In this document: piece after piece, positions 8,216 through 11,112 of the stretch
Layout: every line of letters starts with the position of its first letter
Numbering within the stretch: the first letter of the stretch is position 1
Origin: an uncultured Prevotellaceae bacterium
GTDB taxonomy: Bacteria > Bacteroidota > Bacteroidia > Bacteroidales > Bacteroidaceae
DNA: 11,112 bases
Assembly (NCBI GenBank): GCA_946644025.1
Contig: CAMPCG010000066.1
Location: 1-11,112 of the forward strand
Direction: 5' to 3'
The notes under the pieces: model-generated
What the model was told of the DNA's origin: nothing
Databases searched by the model: none
What the model saw: only the letters and a program-made list of their open reading frames with translations
Program-made: the position numbers and the translations under genes

Positions 8216-11112
8216 ATGAAGTACATGAAACGATATATCTTATTTGGACTGACCATGCTTCTGGCCTTCCCGACGGGCGCCTCTGCTCAGGTCGAAGGCG
8301 ATGACGAGGACGAGGTTCAGGAAGCTGACGTTCGTACCTTTGCACCCAAGAAGCAACAGTATGAGACGCGCACGGTCAAGGGACAGGTGCTCGATGCCGC
8401 CACACGCCAGCCCATCGGCGGTGCCATTGTGCAGGCCGCCGAGATTGAGGGCTACAGCGTGCTCACCGAGGACGACGGCACCTACGAGCTGAAGGTTCCC
8501 GTCTTCGCCACGGCTCTCGTGGTCACCACGCCCGACTACAACCCCGTCCGCCTGGGACTGCTCGACGGCACTGACCAGCGCACCGCCCGCCTCTATCCCA
8601 CGACGTTCACCGCCGAGTACGATCAGCAGACCAACGTGCGCAGCGACTACAGCGCCACCGACTTCAAGTACAGCAACATGGTCAACGTCAAGGAGGAAAT
8701 CCAGAAGCAGCTCGGCGCACAGGTGCACACCGTCAACCGCTCGGGTCTGCCCGGCGTGGGCAGCGTCATGTTCGTGCAGGGCCTGAACTCGCTCAATGCC
8801 AACGCCCAGCCCCTCATCGTCATCGACGACGTCATCATCGACCAGCAGTACGGGCGCACCATGCTCCACAGCGGCTTCTACAACGACATCCTGTCGAACC
8901 TCAATGCCGCCGACATCGAGAAGGTCACCGTGCTGCGCAACGGGACGGCCCTCTACGGTGCCAAGGGTGCCAACGGCGTCATCCTCATCCAGACGCGCCG
9001 CAACAAGTCCATGGCTACCCGCATCACGGCCACCGTCTCTGCCGGTGTCGTCATGGAGCCGAAGTACGTCTCCACGATGGGCGCCGAGGAGTATCGCGGC
9101 TATGCCTCGGAGTTGCTCAGCAGCACCAACACGCGGCTGAACAAGTTCAAGTTCCTCAACGACATTCCCTATCCTGAGAACTACTACTACACGCAGTATC
9201 ATCAGAATACCGACTGGAAGGACTTCGTCTACCGAACGGCCTTCACCCAGAACTACGGCATCAACGTCGAGGGTGGTGACAACGTGGCCAACTACAACCT
9301 CTCCGTGGGCTACATCACCAACCAGTCGGCGCTGAAGTTCAACAACATGAACCGGCTGAACATACGCTTCAACACCGACATCGAGCTCTCGCGACACCTC
9401 GGCGTGCGCTTCGACGCCTCCTTCGGCAACACCACGCGCAACATCCGCGACGACGGTGCTCCTGAGGACTACGACGACGGTACGCCCACGTCGCCCACCT
9501 TCCTGGCCTACGCCAAGAGCCCCTTCCTCAGTGCCTACAGCTATGGTATGGGTCAGCTCTCCGACAGCCACTTCGACATCACCGAGGAGGACTACCTTGA
9601 GGAGGCGCTCGCCAACTACCGCCAGTATAACTGGAAGCTGGGCAACCCGGCCGCCATCAACGAGTATGCCGACGCACCCAACAAGAATCGCTTCGAGAAT
9701 TCCATGCTCAACCTCAGCATCACGCCGAAGTACCGCTTCAACGCACACCTGACGCTCAGCGAGCACTTCAGCTACAACCTGGTGAACACCAACGAGAAGT
9801 ACTACATTCCCGTCAACGGCACGCCCCGTTACTACGTCGGCTCCATCGGCTCCTACCAGAACAACGAGATCAGCGCCCTGGCCTCGAAGCAGAACTCCGT
9901 CATGAGCGACACGCGCCTCGACTGGCAGCAGCGCTTCGATGCCCACTACCTCCACCTGTTTGGCGGTGCACGCATCAACTGGGAGAGCTACACCATGAAC
10001 CGCCTCCTGGGCTACAACACCGGTAACGACAAGACGCCGAAGCTCGAGAACACCAACCCCAAGTTCACCGAGGGTATCAACGAGAACTGGAACTCGCTGG
10101 CTTGGTATGCACAGGCCGAGTACAACTACCGCAGCCGCTACTACCTGCAGGCCAACCTCACCATGGAGGGCTCATCGCTCTTCGGACAGGACGGCGGCGA
10201 CCTGAACTTCCTCGATGCCGCCTGGGGACTCTTCCCCGGGGTGCAGGCCTCGTGGGTCATGACCAACGAGTCGTGGCTGGCCAATGTCCGCGGACTCGAC
10301 TACCTGCGGCTCACCGCCGGCTTCGACGTCAGCGGTAACGACAACATCGACTACTACGCCGCCCGCTCGTACTTCCGCTCCAAGCAGTTCATGAACGACC
10401 CCGCAGCTCTCTCATTCGAGGGCATCGGCAACACCGAGATTCAGTGGGAGACCACACGCCGACTCAACGCCGGCTTCGAGGCCAGCCTCCTGGGCAACCG
10501 CCTCGGGCTCAGCTTCAACTTCTTCCACTCTGTCACCAGCAACCTGCTCACCAAGCAGATGCTCGGCTTCCTCTCCGGTCTGAACGAGAACTGGTCCAAC
10601 GGCGGTAAGCTGAAGAACCGGGGCTTCGACGTCACCGCTACCGCCAAGGTCCTCGCCTTGAAGGACTGGCAGTGGCAGCTCGGAGCCAGCGTGGGCCACT
10701 ACAAGAACGAGCTCACCTCGCTGCCCGATGCCGACTACGTCGACAACCAGGTGCTCGGAGCTACCATACGCTCGCAGGTGGGACAGCCCGTCAACGTCTT
10801 CTACGGCTTCAAGACCAACGGCGTCTTCGCCACCTCTGAGGAGGCTCAGAGCGCAGCCCTCAGCATCAAGGCTGCCAACGGCTCGAAGCAGTACTTCGGT
10901 GCCGGCGACATGCGCTTCGTCGACCTCTACAACGACCCCGCCAATCCCGGTGTCATCAACGACGACGACCGCACCGTCATCGGCGACCCCAACCCCGACA
11001 TCTACGGCAACATCTTCACCACCCTGGCATGGAAGCGCTTCAAGCTCGACGTCCGCTTCAACTATTCGCTCGGCAACGACGTCTACAACTACATGCGCTC
11101 GCAGCTCGAGGG
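8216..11112 (+). CDS. Divergent SusC/RagA-type TonB-dependent receptor, 3'-truncated by window edge
   Basis: The frame is open from ATG 8216 to the right edge: 965 complete codons with no stop. A cleavable signal peptide (residues 1-24, ending GASA before Gln25) and no lipobox fit a barrel protein. Next come an acidic spacer (DDEDE, 29-33) and a carboxypeptidase-regulatory-like domain (VKGQVLDAATRQPIGGA, 54-70; DDGTYELKVP, 86-95). There is no STN domain, so direct FecR/ECF-sigma signalling is unlikely. The plug ends with ADIEKVTVL (232-240) and ALYGAKGANGVILIQTR (245-261), diagnostic of the SusC family. The late loop AGDMRFVDLYNDP and DDDRTVIGDPNPDIYG near the right edge are also family hallmarks; about 50-150 barrel residues should be missing. 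Several usual plug motifs are altered. The gene follows the FAS1 gene by 20 bases and is only about 25-30% identical by eye to the first receptor. An in-frame ATG at 8225 is a possible alternative start. A SusD partner would be expected just downstream. Confidence 0.93.
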   Translation, partial: MKYMKRYILFGLTMLLAFPTGASAQVEGDDEDEVQEADVRTFAPKKQQYETRTVKGQVLDAATRQPIGGAIVQAAEIEGYSVLTEDDGTYELKVPVFATALVVTTPDYNPVRLGLLDGTDQRTARLYPTTFTAEYDQQTNVRSDYSATDFKYSNMVNVKEEIQKQLGAQVHTVNRSGLPGVGSVMFVQGLNSLNANAQPLIVIDDVIIDQQYGRTMLHSGFYNDILSNLNAADIEKVTVLRNGTALYGAKGANGVILIQTRRNKSMATRITATVSAGVVMEPKYVSTMGAEEYRGYASELLSSTNTRLNKFKFLNDIPYPENYYYTQYHQNTDWKDFVYRTAFTQNYGINVEGGDNVANYNLSVGYITNQSALKFNNMNRLNIRFNTDIELSRHLGVRFDASFGNTTRNIRDDGAPEDYDDGTPTSPTFLAYAKSPFLSAYSYGMGQLSDSHFDITEEDYLEEALANYRQYNWKLGNPAAINEYADAPNKNRFENSMLNLSITPKYRFNAHLTLSEHFSYNLVNTNEKYYIPVNGTPRYYVGSIGSYQNNEISALASKQNSVMSDTRLDWQQRFDAHYLHLFGGARINWESYTMNRLLGYNTGNDKTPKLENTNPKFTEGINENWNSLAWYAQAEYNYRSRYYLQANLTMEGSSLFGQDGGDLNFLDAAWGLFPGVQASWVMTNESWLANVRGLDYLRLTAGFDVSGNDNIDYYAARSYFRSKQFMNDPAALSFEGIGNTEIQWETTRRLNAGFEASLLGNRLGLSFNFFHSVTSNLLTKQMLGFLSGLNENWSNGGKLKNRGFDVTATAKVLALKDWQWQLGASVGHYKNELTSLPDADYVDNQVLGATIRSQVGQPVNVFYGFKTNGVFATSEEAQSAALSIKAANGSKQYFGAGDMRFVDLYNDPANPGVINDDDRTVIGDPNPDIYGNIFTTLAWKRFKLDVRFNYSLGNDVYNYMRSQLE

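Noticed and set aside
8240..9955. 571-codon open frame on the minus strand
   Set aside because: It is antisense to the SusC-type gene at 8216. Its translation is a low-complexity Val/Leu/Gly/Ala/Asp mix with no domain or signal, the expected mirror of GC-rich third-position bias on the other strand.
1..11112. CRISPR array, tRNA/rRNA genes, insertion sequences or prophage genes
   Set aside because: No regularly spaced repeats, tRNA-like folds, transposase or integrase motifs were seen. The window is almost entirely filled by six coding features.

Overview
The window looks like a piece of a Bacteroidota chromosome, most likely order Bacteroidales. The evidence is a SusC-type TonB-dependent receptor, a SusD-type lipoprotein, three lipoproteins with an L-[TV]-S-C lipobox followed by acidic residues, and A-rich leaders without Shine-Dalgarno sites ahead of every start. 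The coding DNA is GC-rich with a strong preference for C or G in third codon positions, which suggests a high-GC member such as some Prevotellaceae or Alistipes-like lineages. The genus cannot be fixed from this sequence.

Layout, all on the + strand: (1) the C-terminal three quarters of a SusC/RagA-type outer-membrane receptor, cut by the left edge and ending at 2303; (2) a 76-base spacer with a perfect GC-rich hairpin (2319-2337); (3) a complete RagB/SusD-type lipoprotein (2380-4227); (4) a 706-residue lipoprotein with two fasciclin (FAS1)-like regions and a C-terminal beta-rich domain (4237-6357); (5) a 604-residue lipoprotein of the same general plan (6381-8195); (6) a second, divergent SusC-type receptor (8216 to the right edge), lacking only its C-terminus. 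Apart from the 76-base spacer, gaps are 9, 23 and 20 bases. No promoter or classical terminator is visible, so the genes are probably co-transcribed. No gene-free stretch exceeds 76 bases.

In SusC/SusD systems SusC is the TonB-powered outer-membrane channel and SusD is the surface lid that binds ligand. Further surface lipoproteins encoded just downstream often bind substrate too. Here two FAS1 lipoproteins occupy that position, and a second receptor follows. The simplest reading is a composite nutrient-uptake locus (glycan, glycopeptide or another large ligand) with two receptors and two FAS1-type surface binding proteins. No glycoside hydrolase, peptidase, sulfatase or regulator lies in the window, so the substrate and the inducing signal cannot be named.
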